From positions 155,150-219,149 of the forward strand of contig CBDDJL010000001.1 of the NCBI GenBank assembly GCA_965229715.1: DNA of 64,000 nucleotides, written 5' to 3'. This stretch comes from JAVJST01 sp965229715 (GTDB taxonomy: Bacteria > Pseudomonadota > Alphaproteobacteria > Rhodospirillales > Casp-alpha2). The translations under genes were made by a program, and so were the position numbers. The notes under the pieces are model-generated. The model ran no database searches, was not told where the DNA came from, and saw nothing but the letters and a program-made list of their open reading frames with translations. Each line of letters opens with the position of its first letter. Positions within the stretch are counted from its first letter, which is position 1. Below are positions 51,493 to 60,717 of the stretch, piece after piece.

Positions 51493-51687
51493 CTACTCGG
51501 AGACGGCGAACCGCTTGTCCAGTTCGGCCTCGAGCCGCTTGAGATCGTCCGGGATCGGCAGTCCCTCCGCCCGCATGGTGTCGAGCATCTGCTTCAGACG
51601 CATCATAACCTCGTGATCGTCTTCCGACCTGTTGTCGAGTTCGGACAGCAGGATCGACAGTTCGGCTTCCAGTTCTTCGAAGGACAT
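51493..51687 (-). CDS. Small coiled-coil-like hypothetical protein
   Basis: 64 residues from the ATG at 51687, with GGAGAG five bases upstream. MSFEELEAELSILLSELDNR, then SEDDHEVMMRLKQMLDTMRA and EGLPIPDDLKRLEAELDKRF: acidic, amphipathic helices with regular Leu spacing. Similar short proteins are common in alphaproteobacteria and have no known function. It is divergent from the Ppx/GppA gene by 184 bp. Confidence 0.7.
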   Translation of the reverse strand: MSFEELEAELSILLSELDNRSEDDHEVMMRLKQMLDTMRAEGLPIPDDLKRLEAELDKRFAVSE

Positions 51688-51871
51688 GGCGGCTCTCCGG
51701 ATGCAATTTCTGCCGCCAAGTCTGCGCTCAATCGGCCCGGGCGTCCAGTGGGCGTCCAGTCGGCGTCCAGCGAAGGACGACGGATTCATCCGCGCCACTT
51801 GCTTGCCGGGCACGCGTACGTCATTAAAATAAGGCATAGTTCATCTTGTCGGCACGGGAGCAGCCCACGAA

Positions 51872-52963
51872 ATGGCAAACCGGAAACAGCACATGGCAGG
51901 CCGTCGCGACGGACAGCCGGCACGTGCGCCCGGTTCACGCACCGCCAACGGCGGTCCCGCCTACGGCGCCATCGACCTCGGCACCAACAACTGCCGCCTG
52001 CTGGTCGCGGTGCCGGACGACGACAGTTTCCGCGTCGTCGATTCGTATTCGCGCATCGTGCGCCTCGGCGAGGGCCTGGCGGTCAGCGGCGGGCTTTGTT
52101 CCGACGCCATGGACCGCACCATCGCCGCCCTCAAGGTCTGCGCCGACGTGATGCGCCGCCAGAACGTCACGCGTTATCGCGCGGTCGCAACCGAAGCCTG
52201 CCGCCGCGGCGGCAACGCGCCCGACTTCGTCGCCCGCGTCGCCGACATCACGGGCATCGAACTTGAAACCGTGACCTGCGAGGCCGAGGTCGACCTGACG
52301 TTCGCCGGCTGCTGGCCCCTGCTCGACAAGGATGCCGACTACGGCCTCGTGCTCGATATCGGCGGCGGCAGCTCGGAGCTGATGTGGATCGACCAATCCG
52401 ACGGCACGGCCCGGGTGGCAGCCTATCACTCGATCCCGGAAGGCGTCGTCACCCTCGCCGAACGGTTCGGTGGCGATTGCATTTCCGACGCGCGCTACGA
52501 CGAAATCATCGACGACATCGGCGTTCACCTCGACCGTTTTCCCGCCTGCGAGAACGCCACGAAGGCCGCCGATTGCGGCAACCTGACCATGCTCGGCACG
52601 TCGGGCACGGTGACCACGCTGGGCGCGCTGCATCTTGGCCTGCGGCGCTACGACCGGAACCGGGTCGACGGCATGGTCATCGATTTCGACAGCATCCGGT
52701 GTCACAGCAAGCGCCTGGCGACGATGAACTGCGGCTCGCGCGCCCGGCACCCTTGCATCGGCGCCGAGCGCGCCGACCTCGTCGTCATGGGCTGCGCCAT
52801 CCTCGAGGCCGTGTGCCGGCGCTGGCCGGTGGGCCGCCTGCGCGTCGCCGACCGGGGCATCCGCGAAGGTCTGCTGCAACGCATGATGGCCGAGGACGGC
52901 TGGTACGACGCCGCGCGGCGGGATCCGTCGGCGGACCTCGCGGCGGCGCAATCGACCGCCTGA
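51872..52963 (+). CDS. Ppx/GppA family exopolyphosphatase/pppGpp phosphatase
   Basis: 363 residues with the actin-like ATPase fold of this family: YGAIDLGTNNCRLLVAV (phosphate-1 motif), VLDIGGGSSELMWIDQ (phosphate-2 motif) and ATEACRRGGN between. It hydrolyses polyphosphate or pppGpp. The next gene, rlmE, starts eight bases after its stop, forming a common alphaproteobacterial pair. Confidence 0.93.
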   Translation: MANRKQHMAGRRDGQPARAPGSRTANGGPAYGAIDLGTNNCRLLVAVPDDDSFRVVDSYSRIVRLGEGLAVSGGLCSDAMDRTIAALKVCADVMRRQNVTRYRAVATEACRRGGNAPDFVARVADITGIELETVTCEAEVDLTFAGCWPLLDKDADYGLVLDIGGGSSELMWIDQSDGTARVAAYHSIPEGVVTLAERFGGDCISDARYDEIIDDIGVHLDRFPACENATKAADCGNLTMLGTSGTVTTLGALHLGLRRYDRNRVDGMVIDFDSIRCHSKRLATMNCGSRARHPCIGAERADLVVMGCAILEAVCRRWPVGRLRVADRGIREGLLQRMMAEDGWYDAARRDPSADLAAAQSTA

Positions 52964-52971
52964 CGGCCGCC

Positions 52972-53697
52972 ATGGCAAAGCGACACTCAGGAAGCGGGCG
53001 CGGCAAGACGCGCATGACCGGGCGCACCATGACCCAGCGCGTACGCACCGCCAAGGGCCGCAAGCTGTCGTCGACGCGCTGGCTGCAGCGGCAGCTCAAC
53101 GACCCTTACGTCAACGAGGCGCAGGCCCGCGGCTACCGCTCGCGCGCGGCGTTCAAGCTGCTCGAACTCGACGACCGCTTCGGCATCCTCGGATCGGGTA
53201 AGCGAATCGTCGACCTCGGCGCGGCGCCGGGCGGCTGGACCCAGGTCGCGAGCGAGCGCACCGGCAAGGGCGGCCGCGTCGTCGCCATGGATATTTCGGA
53301 CATGGAGCCCATTGCCGGAACCGAAATCCTGCAGGGCGACTTTCTCGACGACGACGCGCCGAACCGGCTGCGCGCCGCCCTCGGCGGTCCCGCCGACGTG
53401 GTGATGAGCGACATGGCCGCGCCGGCGACCGGCCACAACGCGACCGACCACCTGCGCATCATGGGGTTGTGCGAGGCGGCGCTCGCATTCGCCTGCGAAG
53501 TGCTGGCGCCCGGCGGCGCCTTCGTCGCCAAGGTGCTGCAGGGCGGCACCGAGAATCAGCTGCTCGCCGCCATGAAGCAGGATTTCGAGACCGTGCGTCA
53601 CGCCAAGCCGCCGGCGAGCCGCGCCGATTCGTCGGAAATGTACGTCGTCGCGCTCGGATTCCGGGGCCGTTCCGAGGGTTCCGACACGCCATCCTGA
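52972..53697 (+). CDS. rlmE: 23S rRNA (uridine-2'-O)-methyltransferase RlmE
   Basis: 241 residues of the FtsJ/RrmJ family, which 2'-O-methylates U2552 of 23S rRNA. Visible: SRAAFKLLELDDRFG (first Lys of the catalytic tetrad), VDLGAAPGGWTQVA (SAM motif I), VVMSDMAAPATG (catalytic Asp), GGAFVAKVLQGG (second Lys) and SSEMYVVALGF (Glu). The basic N-terminal tail (GSGRGKTRMTGRTMTQRV) is an alphaproteobacterial extension. The ATG at 52972 follows the Ppx stop by eight bases. A short GC hairpin after the stop may end the transcript. Confidence 0.95.
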   Translation: MAKRHSGSGRGKTRMTGRTMTQRVRTAKGRKLSSTRWLQRQLNDPYVNEAQARGYRSRAAFKLLELDDRFGILGSGKRIVDLGAAPGGWTQVASERTGKGGRVVAMDISDMEPIAGTEILQGDFLDDDAPNRLRAALGGPADVVMSDMAAPATGHNATDHLRIMGLCEAALAFACEVLAPGGAFVAKVLQGGTENQLLAAMKQDFETVRHAKPPASRADSSEMYVVALGFRGRSEGSDTPS

Positions 53698-53782
53698 GCC
53701 CCGGCGCGGGGCCCGAGGTTCGTTGTTGGCAAGGGGGCGTTTGTGTGTATGATTGCCCGCCAACCTGAACCCGGAGGTTGGC

Positions 53783-55258
53783 ATGACATTCCCAGAAGCC
53801 CTGACATTCGACGACGTCATCCTGACGCCCGCAGCCTCCGAAGTCCTGCCGGGGACGGCGGATACGCGCACCCGCCTCACGCGGGACGTTATTCTCGGCA
53901 TTCCGCTGATATCGGCGGCCATGGATACGGTGACCGAGAGCGGCCTCGCCATCGCCATGGCCCAGGCCGGCGGCATGGGCGTGATCCACAAGAACATGAC
54001 GCCCGAAGAGCAGGCGGCGGAAATCCGCAAGGTCAAGAAATTCGAATCCGGCATGGTCGTCGATCCGGTGACCATCAGCCCCGACTCGACCCTGGCCGAC
54101 GCGCTCCGCATTAAGCAGGATTATTCGATTTCCGGCATCCCGGTGGTCGAACCTGCGGGCGGCAAGCTGATCGGCATCCTGACCAACCGCGACGTGCGCT
54201 TCGCCACCGACATGGACCAGCCCGTCAGCAGCCTGATGACCAAGCATTCGCCGGACCGGCCGCTGATCACCGTCAAGGAAGGCGTCGGCCGCGACGAAGC
54301 CATGCGCCTTTTGCATCAGTATCGCATTGAGAAACTGCTGGTCGTCGACGACGACTTCACGTGCATCGGCCTGATCACCGTGAAGGACATCGAGAAAGCC
54401 CAGCAGCACCCGGACGCCTGCAAGGACGACCAGGGCCGGCTTCGGGTCGCGGCGGCGACCGGCGTCGGCGACGACGGCCTCAGGCGGGCCGAAGTGCTGA
54501 TCGATGCCGGCGCCGACGTGGTTTGCGTCGACACCGCCCACGGCCATTCCGCCGGTGTCATCGGCGCCGTCGAGCGGATCAAGAAAATCAGCAACTACGC
54601 CCAGGTCATCGCCGGCAACGTGGCGACGCCGGACGGCGCCAGGGCGCTGATCGACGCCGGCGCCGACGCGGTCAAGGTCGGCATCGGCCCCGGCACCATC
54701 TGCACCACGCGGATGGTGGCTGGCGTCGGCATGCCGCAACTTTCCGCCATCCTCGAAGTCTCGGAGGTGTGCGGCAAATCGGGCGTGCCGCTGATCGCCG
54801 ACGGCGGCATCAAGACCTCGGGCGATATCGCCAAGGCGATCGCCGCCGGCGCCGACAGCTGCATGATCGGCTCGCTGTTCGCCGGCACCGACGAAGCGCC
54901 GGGCGAGGTTTTCCTGTATCAGGGCCGGTCCTACAAGGCCTACCGCGGCATGGGATCGCTCGGCGCCATGGCGCGCGGCTCCGCCGACCGCTACTTCCAG
55001 GCCGAGGTTTCCGACAACCTCAAACTGGTGCCCGAAGGGATCGAGGGCCAGGTGCCGTATAAGGGCCCGGTCGGACACGTGGTTCATCAACTCGTCGGCG
55101 GCCTCCGGGCGTCCATGGGATACACCGGCAACGCGACCATCGAGACCATGAAGACGCAGGCGGTGTTCCGGCGCGTCACCAATGCCGGTCTCCGCGAGGG
55201 CCACGTTCACGACGTGACGATCACGCGCGAGGCGCCGAACTATCGGGTGAACAGCTGA
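53783..55258 (+). CDS. guaB: IMP dehydrogenase
   Basis: 491 residues from the ATG at 53783, with GGAGG five bases upstream. LTFDDVILTPAASEVLPG opens the barrel; two CBS domains are inserted (TLADALRIKQDYSISGIPVV, PLITVKEGVGRDEAMRLLHQ); the catalytic Cys loop is VGIGPGTICTTRMVAGVG; and GGIKTSGDIAKAIAAGAD is the phosphate site. It converts IMP to XMP, the committed step to GTP. The next step, GuaA, lies 2.4 kb downstream on the same strand. Confidence 0.97.
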   Translation: MTFPEALTFDDVILTPAASEVLPGTADTRTRLTRDVILGIPLISAAMDTVTESGLAIAMAQAGGMGVIHKNMTPEEQAAEIRKVKKFESGMVVDPVTISPDSTLADALRIKQDYSISGIPVVEPAGGKLIGILTNRDVRFATDMDQPVSSLMTKHSPDRPLITVKEGVGRDEAMRLLHQYRIEKLLVVDDDFTCIGLITVKDIEKAQQHPDACKDDQGRLRVAAATGVGDDGLRRAEVLIDAGADVVCVDTAHGHSAGVIGAVERIKKISNYAQVIAGNVATPDGARALIDAGADAVKVGIGPGTICTTRMVAGVGMPQLSAILEVSEVCGKSGVPLIADGGIKTSGDIAKAIAAGADSCMIGSLFAGTDEAPGEVFLYQGRSYKAYRGMGSLGAMARGSADRYFQAEVSDNLKLVPEGIEGQVPYKGPVGHVVHQLVGGLRASMGYTGNATIETMKTQAVFRRVTNAGLREGHVHDVTITREAPNYRVNS

Positions 55259-55264
55259 TTTAGC

Positions 55265-56611
55265 ATGACACCTGGGGCGCGTATTCAGGCCGCCATCGAA
55301 CTCGCGTCGCGCGTTGCCGCCGGCGGCGAGCCGGCCGACGACATCACCGACGATTTCTTTCGCCAGCGCCGATACGCGGGTTCGCGCGACCGGCGTTCCA
55401 TCATCGACCGGCTGTACGGCATGTTGCGCCGCCGGGGGCGGATCGACTGGTGGATCGAGCGGACGGGCGTCCGCGGCGTCGATCCGTCACGCGGACGGGT
55501 CATCGCCGATCTCGCGCTTGGCGACAAATTGGGCGCGCCGGAGATCGACGCACTGTTCAGCGGCTCGCGCCATTGTCCGCCGCCGCTGAGCGACGGCGAG
55601 CGGACGCTGGCCGAAGCCCTCGCCGGCCGGCCGATCGATCATCCGGGCGATATGCCGGCCGCCGTCCTGGCCGAAATTCCGGGCTGGCTCGATACCGCGT
55701 TCGAGCGCGCCTTCGGCGACCGCTACGTGCACGAAGCAAAGGCGCTCAACGTACCGGCGCCGGTCGATCTCCGGGTCAATACGTTGAAGTCGACATGGGA
55801 AGACGTCAGGGCTGCGCTGATCGCGGAACAGGTTACGGTTCACCCGACCGCCTATTCGCCCATCGCGCTCCGTATCGAGGGCCATGTCCGCCTCGGCGGC
55901 ACAAGCGTGTTCCGCGATGGATTGGTCGAGGTGCAGGACGAGGCCTCGCAACTGGTCGCGCTGCTGTGCGACGCGCACCCCGGCATGACGGTCGTTGACT
56001 TCTGCGCCGGCGCCGGCGGCAAGACCCTCGCCCTCGCGGCGATGATGGCCGACGAGAGAGACAACAAGAATCGGGAGATCGACGGCACGCTCATTGCCTG
56101 CGACGTGTTTTCCCGCCGCCTGCAGCGGATGCGCGCGCGGCTGCACCGGGCCGGGGCCGAGTCCGTGATCCGTCATACCCTGACCAGCGAGGAAGATCCC
56201 TGGGTCGAGGAGAACGCAGGCATCGCCGACCGCGTCCTGCTCGACGTGCCGTGCACCGGTTCCGGAACCTGGCGGCGGCATCCGGAGGCGAAGTGGCGGC
56301 TTCGACCGGAGGACCTGGAAGACGCGCGAAGCGTGCAGCGCCGCATCCTCGCAAACGCCGCCCAGCTCGTGAAACCGGGCGGTCAGCTGATCTACGCGAC
56401 ATGCTCGTTGCTGCGCGAGGAAAACGAGGACCAGACCGACTGGTTCACCGAAAACGTCCCCGGATTCGCACAGTTACCTGTCGAGGATATCTGGCATGCG
56501 GCGGTCGGCGGTCCGTTCCCGCCGCATCAATCGGGCTTCGGTCTCCGGCTGTCGCCGGCTTCGACGGGCACCGACGGTTTCTATTGCGCCATTTTCGAGC
56601 GAACCGCGTGA
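55265..56611 (+). CDS. rsmB: RsmB/NOP-family rRNA cytosine-C5 methyltransferase
   Basis: 448 residues. N-terminal NusB-like/RNA-binding part, then the SAM core VDFCAGAGGKTLALAAMM, PCxG motif LDVPCTGSGTWRRHPEAKW and TC motif IYATCSLLREENEDQ, which contains the catalytic Cys. RsmB methylates C967 of 16S rRNA. It begins six bases after guaB, so it is in the same transcript. Confidence 0.92.
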   Translation: MTPGARIQAAIELASRVAAGGEPADDITDDFFRQRRYAGSRDRRSIIDRLYGMLRRRGRIDWWIERTGVRGVDPSRGRVIADLALGDKLGAPEIDALFSGSRHCPPPLSDGERTLAEALAGRPIDHPGDMPAAVLAEIPGWLDTAFERAFGDRYVHEAKALNVPAPVDLRVNTLKSTWEDVRAALIAEQVTVHPTAYSPIALRIEGHVRLGGTSVFRDGLVEVQDEASQLVALLCDAHPGMTVVDFCAGAGGKTLALAAMMADERDNKNREIDGTLIACDVFSRRLQRMRARLHRAGAESVIRHTLTSEEDPWVEENAGIADRVLLDVPCTGSGTWRRHPEAKWRLRPEDLEDARSVQRRILANAAQLVKPGGQLIYATCSLLREENEDQTDWFTENVPGFAQLPVEDIWHAAVGGPFPPHQSGFGLRLSPASTGTDGFYCAIFERTA

Positions 56612-57405
56612 TGCCGGGCGACACCGTCATCCTGCAATCGCACCGCGATCGGGGCCGTCCGGCCTGGATCGACCGTTGCCTCGCGACCGTCCGCGACTGG
56701 GCGGAGGGGCGCGGGCACGTCTACCGGTTCGTCGGCGACGAGATGATGCGGGCGGTCCCCGCGCCGTGGCGTTCGGCGACAGAGCACTACCCTCAGATCG
56801 CCGCCGATCTCGGGCGGCTTTACCTGATCCGCGACGCGCTCGCCGCCGGCGCACGCCAGGCCGTGTGGGTCGATGCAGATGTCGCCGTGTTCTCGCCGCC
56901 GGATTTTGCGCCCGAAATTGCGGCCAGTCATGCCTTCGGCCGGGAGATATGGATCGAGAGCGATGCGCGCGGCCGCCCAAGGGCGCGGCGCAACGTCCAC
57001 AATGCCTGCATGGCATTCCGACCCGATCAACCCGTCCTGGCATTCTATATTCATGCCTGCGAGACGATCCTCGCGCGTATCGTGAACGACGGCGCCGGCC
57101 GCGCCGTGCCGGCCCAGATCATCGGGCCGAAACTGTTGAACGCGCTGCACAGCATCACGCCGTTCCCGCTGATCGACGATGTCGCCATGCTGAGTCCGAG
57201 CGTGGTCCGCGATCTCGCCGGCATCGGCGACGGGCGGGCATTGGCCTGCCTGCAGGACGACATGGATGCGCCGGCGTCGGCGGCAAACCTGTCGGCGTCG
57301 CTGCTCGGCATCGACGACGAGGCGATGGCTGCCGCCGTCATCGATCGGCTGCTCGCTGAGCCGGGACTGCTGCGCCCGGCCGCTGCACGCGAGGCGGCGT
57401 CGTGA
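56611..57405 (+). CDS. Hypothetical glycosyltransferase-like protein
   Basis: 264 residues from the ATG at 56611, which overlaps the RsmB stop by one base. It contains a DxD-like motif in QAVWVDADVAVFSPPDF, and the surrounding HRDRGRPAWIDRCLATVRDW and EIAASHAFGREIWIESD hint at a GT-A fold. Family membership is not firm. It sits in the guaB-rsmB-guaA operon, so it may act in a nucleotide-sugar-linked step, but that is speculation. It ends with a GTGA overlap onto the next gene. Confidence 0.6.
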   Translation: MPGDTVILQSHRDRGRPAWIDRCLATVRDWAEGRGHVYRFVGDEMMRAVPAPWRSATEHYPQIAADLGRLYLIRDALAAGARQAVWVDADVAVFSPPDFAPEIAASHAFGREIWIESDARGRPRARRNVHNACMAFRPDQPVLAFYIHACETILARIVNDGAGRAVPAQIIGPKLLNALHSITPFPLIDDVAMLSPSVVRDLAGIGDGRALACLQDDMDAPASAANLSASLLGIDDEAMAAAVIDRLLAEPGLLRPAAAREAAS

Positions 57406-57581
57406 ACCATCTGCAACCCGGGCAGTACGTGCGCCACCCGACCGAGGACTGGGGTCTCGGTCAGATCCAGTCGGTCGACGGCGAGCGCGTGACGTGCAAT
57501 TTCGAGCACCGCGGCAAGGTCACGATCAACGCCGCGGTGATCGAATTGACCGTTGTCGATCCCGCGGGAGACAGACGATGA
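57402..57581 (+). CDS. DUF3553 domain protein
   Basis: 59 residues from a GTG overlapping the previous stop. LQPGQYVRHPTEDWGLGQIQ and SVDGERVTCNFEHRGKVTIN match the DUF3553 pattern (PGxxVRHPxxxDWGxGQVQSxxxxxxTVNFEHxGKxxI). These tiny proteins are widespread in alphaproteobacteria; the function is unknown. It lies between rsmB and guaA. Confidence 0.8.
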   Translation: MNHLQPGQYVRHPTEDWGLGQIQSVDGERVTCNFEHRGKVTINAAVIELTVVDPAGDRR

Positions 57582-57706
57582 ATGCGCCCGCGGCGAATCT
57601 GCTGCTTCGGCGCGAGATCGGACTGGCAGCTTGCCGGGCCCTCCGGTATCTTCCGCCACCGACATCCGGTTCCCACCGCCCGCCAGAACGACGGTCCGCC
57701 TCATGA
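57578..57706 (+). CDS. Possible 42-residue ORF coupled to guaA
   Basis: Begins with ATGA overlap on the DUF3553 stop and ends with ATGA overlap on the guaA start, which would couple three genes. The sequence (MNAPAANLLLRREIGLAACR, then a Pro/Arg-rich tail) has no recognisable family, so it may be a chance frame. Confidence 0.25.
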   Translation: MNAPAANLLLRREIGLAACRALRYLPPPTSGSHRPPERRSAS

Positions 57707-59277
57707 CCCATCCCGCCACTCTACCCGCCGCCGACAAAATCCTGATCGTCGATTTCGGATCCCAGGTAACGCAACTGATTGCGCGCCGCATCCGCGAAAG
57801 CGGCGTCTACTGCGAGATCCATCCGTTCAATGCGGTCACGCTCGACAGCATCCGGGAGTTCGGCGCAAAGGGGATCGTGCTTTCCGGCGGCCCCGCATCG
57901 CTGACCGAGGCGACGACCCCGCGCCCGCCCGAGGGTTTGTTCGATATGGGACTGCCGGTGCTCGGCATCTGCTATGGACAAATGGCGCTGGTCGACGGTC
58001 TCGGTGGCGAGGTCGAGACCTCGGACCACAAGGAGTTCGGCCGCGCCATGGTCGACGTGGTCGAGGACAGCCCGTTGTTCGACGGCGTCTGGCAACAAGG
58101 CGCCGAGGAACAGGTCTGGATGAGCCACGGCGACCGGGTCTGCGCGATGCCGGAAGGGTTTCAGGTCATCGGCCGCTCGGAAGGCGCCCCGTTCGCCGCC
58201 ATCGCCGACGAAGCGCGCGGTTTCTACGGACTGATGTTCCATCCCGAGGTCGTACACACACCGGGCGGCGGGCGGTTGCTGGCCAACTTCGCCACACGGA
58301 TCGCAGGCTGCAGCGGCAACTGGACCATGGCGTCGTTCAAGGACGAGGCCATTGCCCGGGTTCGCGAGCAGGTCGGCAACGGCCGGGTTATCTGCGGGCT
58401 GTCGGGCGGGGTCGATTCGTCCGTCGTCGCCGTGCTGCTGCACGAGGCGATCGGCGATCAGTTGACCTGCGTGTTCGTCGATACCGGATTGATGCGGGCG
58501 GGCGAAGCCGAGGAGGTCGTCGGCCTGTTTCGCGATCACTACAACATCCCGCTGGTCCATCACGACGCGGGCGATCTGTTTCTCGGGAAACTCAACGGCG
58601 TCTCCGACCCGGAGCAAAAGCGCAAGATCATCGGTGCGACGTTCATCAACGTGTTCGAGGCTGAAGCGAAGAACGCCGGCGGTGCCGACTTCCTGGCCCA
58701 GGGCACGCTCTATCCGGACGTCATCGAATCGGTTTCGTTCGCGGGCGGGCCGAGCGTCACCATCAAATCGCACCACAACGTCGGCGGCCTGCCCGAGCGT
58801 ATGAACATGGCATTGGTCGAGCCGCTGCGCGAACTGTTCAAGGACGAAGTGCGCGATCTCGGCCGCGAGCTCGGACTCCCGGACAGCTTCGTCGGCCGCC
58901 ATCCCTTCCCCGGCCCCGGGCTCGCGATTCGCGTACCGGGCGAGATCACCGTCGACAAACTGGAGATTTTGCGGCGCGCCGACACCATCTATCTCGACGA
59001 GATTCGCAATGCCGGCCTCTACGACGAAATCTGGCAGGCCTTTGCCGTTCTGTTGCCGGTTCAAACGGTTGGCGTCATGGGCGATGCCCGGACGTACGAC
59101 TATGTGTGCGCGCTGCGCGCCGTGACGTCAACGGACGGTATGACGGCGGATTACTTTCCGTTCGATCACGGCTTCCTCGGCCGCGCCGCCAATCGAATCA
59201 TTAATGAGGTTCGCGGCATCAACCGGGTCGTCTACGACGTAACGTCGAAACCGCCCGGCACGATCGAGTGGGAATAA
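57703..59277 (+). CDS. guaA: GMP synthase (glutamine-hydrolysing)
   Basis: 524 residues. Class I glutamine amidotransferase domain with Cys in LGICYGQMALVDGLGG and His/Glu in LMFHPEVVHTPGG; ATP-pyrophosphatase domain with PP-loop ICGLSGGVDSSVVAVLL; dimerisation domain ending NRVVYDVTSKPPGTIEWE. It converts XMP to GMP. Together with guaB it forms the GMP branch in one cluster. The start overlaps a possible small ORF. Confidence 0.97.
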   Translation: MTHPATLPAADKILIVDFGSQVTQLIARRIRESGVYCEIHPFNAVTLDSIREFGAKGIVLSGGPASLTEATTPRPPEGLFDMGLPVLGICYGQMALVDGLGGEVETSDHKEFGRAMVDVVEDSPLFDGVWQQGAEEQVWMSHGDRVCAMPEGFQVIGRSEGAPFAAIADEARGFYGLMFHPEVVHTPGGGRLLANFATRIAGCSGNWTMASFKDEAIARVREQVGNGRVICGLSGGVDSSVVAVLLHEAIGDQLTCVFVDTGLMRAGEAEEVVGLFRDHYNIPLVHHDAGDLFLGKLNGVSDPEQKRKIIGATFINVFEAEAKNAGGADFLAQGTLYPDVIESVSFAGGPSVTIKSHHNVGGLPERMNMALVEPLRELFKDEVRDLGRELGLPDSFVGRHPFPGPGLAIRVPGEITVDKLEILRRADTIYLDEIRNAGLYDEIWQAFAVLLPVQTVGVMGDARTYDYVCALRAVTSTDGMTADYFPFDHGFLGRAANRIINEVRGINRVVYDVTSKPPGTIEWE

Positions 59278-59408
59278 CGGTCATTTTTTCAATATTGTAA
59301 GGCACTTGTCAGGTTCGGTTATTACGAATTGTGGTTAACGAGCAATCCGTAGACACTCACGCCAAGGTTCACAATCGGGGGGACGGCCCGCAGCGGGGCA
59401 GTTAAGCT

Positions 59409-59714
59409 ATGGAACAATATACCAATTTCATCATCATGGGCGTCGTCGGCCTGTTCGCCATCCTGTTCGGCATCTGGTTCCACTGGAAGATGACGGAAAA
59501 GCAGCGCAGGGCTAAGAAAGAAGCCAAGGCGCGTGAGAAAGCACGCCTCGCCGCGGCCAAGCGCGCGCGTGAGGGCGATGACGACTTCGAGGAGGAATTC
59601 CTCGAACACGAGGATAACTCGTTGCCCGACGACAGCGATGGCGAATTCAAGGACACGAATCTGTTCGGCATGAAACGCAAGGATCGCGATCAGGTCTTTC
59701 AGGATTGGGACTGA
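59409..59714 (+). CDS. Single-pass membrane protein, unknown function
   Basis: 101 residues: an N-terminal helix FIIMGVVGLFAILFGIWFHW, a very basic Lys/Arg/Ala-rich stretch (KQRRAKKEAKAREKARLAAA) that looks like a coiled coil, and an acidic tail (GDDDFEEEFLEHEDNSLPDD). Likely anchored in the inner membrane with a cytoplasmic charged tail. Not recognised. It is separated from guaA by 131 bp. Confidence 0.7.
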   Translation: MEQYTNFIIMGVVGLFAILFGIWFHWKMTEKQRRAKKEAKAREKARLAAAKRAREGDDDFEEEFLEHEDNSLPDDSDGEFKDTNLFGMKRKDRDQVFQDWD

Positions 59715-59758
59715 TTCGCTGACGCGTGCACCGCGCCGCGTTCGCTTAATTTGACGCC

Positions 59759-60295
59759 GTGAAATTCAGATTTTCTCCAAGAGCGACGCACCAGCCGCTT
59801 GAGGATGTCGCCGATTTTGCCGACATCACAGCCGTCGACGCGTACCTATCGGGAAAGAGGGGCTCCGGCATCGCGCCGGCGTGGTCCGATCTGAATCTCA
59901 TCGACCTGCCGGCCCATCTCATCCCCCGCGTCTGCGTCGTCGACGTACACATCGATCCACTCGATTTCCGCTACCGCTTTTGGGGAACCAAAATCACCGA
60001 CATGCATCGGCGGGATTTCACCGGCGAATCGGTGGGCACCGTCCCGCCGAAAGTGTACGGCGATATCCTGATGCAGCAGTACGCGGAGGTTTACCGCGAT
60101 GCGGTACCGCAGGCCTCCCTTATCGCCTTTATCGATGAGCACCATCAGCAATCGACTTACGCGGTGAAACGGTCTCCGCTCTCATCCGACGGCCAAACGG
60201 TCGACATGATTCTGAGCATCGAACAATACGACGACGATCACCGGGATCTGCAGGAATTGCTGGCCAAGGTCGCCGAGGTTTACCTCGAAGGCTGA
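59759..60295 (+). CDS. PAS-like (PAS_5) domain protein
   Basis: 178 residues starting at GTG 59759. VHIDPLDFRYRFWGTKITDM and TGESVGTVPPKVYGDILMQQ match the PAS_5 sensory pattern widespread in alphaproteobacteria, with YEEVYRDAVPQASLIAFID-like strands after. No output domain, so it may be a stand-alone sensor or adaptor. It is convergent with the small gene that follows. Confidence 0.75.
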   Translation: MKFRFSPRATHQPLEDVADFADITAVDAYLSGKRGSGIAPAWSDLNLIDLPAHLIPRVCVVDVHIDPLDFRYRFWGTKITDMHRRDFTGESVGTVPPKVYGDILMQQYAEVYRDAVPQASLIAFIDEHHQQSTYAVKRSPLSSDGQTVDMILSIEQYDDDHRDLQELLAKVAEVYLEG

Positions 60296-60493
60296 TCAAG
60301 ATGCGGATTCGGTCACCATCTCCGCTTCGACAATCAGATAATCCCTGACTTTGTAACGCCGGTCCAGAATCCGCGAGGCGGCGCGAAACGCCGTTTCGCC
60401 GGGATTCGGGCGGGCGTGAAGGACCTTCAGCGGTCCCAATCGATGGTTCTTGCGAATCGGGTGAAAGCGAACTTCAACGAGGGCGGGGTTCAT
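60296..60493 (-). CDS. Hypothetical protein, 65 residues
   Basis: From the ATG at 60493: MNPALVEVRFHPIRKNHRLG, then LKVLHARPNPGETAFRAASR and a last VRDYLIVEAEMVTESAS. Basic, strand-rich. No family is recognised. Its stop lies one base from the PAS gene's stop. Ribosome-site support is weak. Confidence 0.55.
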   Translation of the reverse strand: MNPALVEVRFHPIRKNHRLGPLKVLHARPNPGETAFRAASRILDRRYKVRDYLIVEAEMVTESAS

Positions 60494-60717
60494 GGCGGGC
60501 GTCCCAATTTTTTGACGAACGAACGGTAGGGACCCATTAATATGTTCTTGTTTTGTTCTATTGTCAAGCAATCTTGCCACCGATCCGCACGGGCAAAAAC
60601 ATGAATATGACGATTTAGGGTCATTATCGTTCTGCGCCGCTATTCCAGCCGGTTCCGGGTTGTTAAACTGCGGACGGCCGCGCGGGGACCCGCCGGAGAG
60701 CTTTTGGAGAACTGCCG

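Noticed and set aside
53698..53720. GCCCCG-GCG-CGGGGC hairpin after rlmE as a firm terminator
   Set aside because: The stem is good but no convincing U-tract follows, so it is mentioned only as possible.
53459..55210. A 583-codon frame antisense to guaB
   Set aside because: guaB is certain from its motifs; the antisense product is low-complexity His/Asp/Gly-rich.
57721..59064. A 447-codon frame antisense to guaA
   Set aside because: Shadow of guaA.
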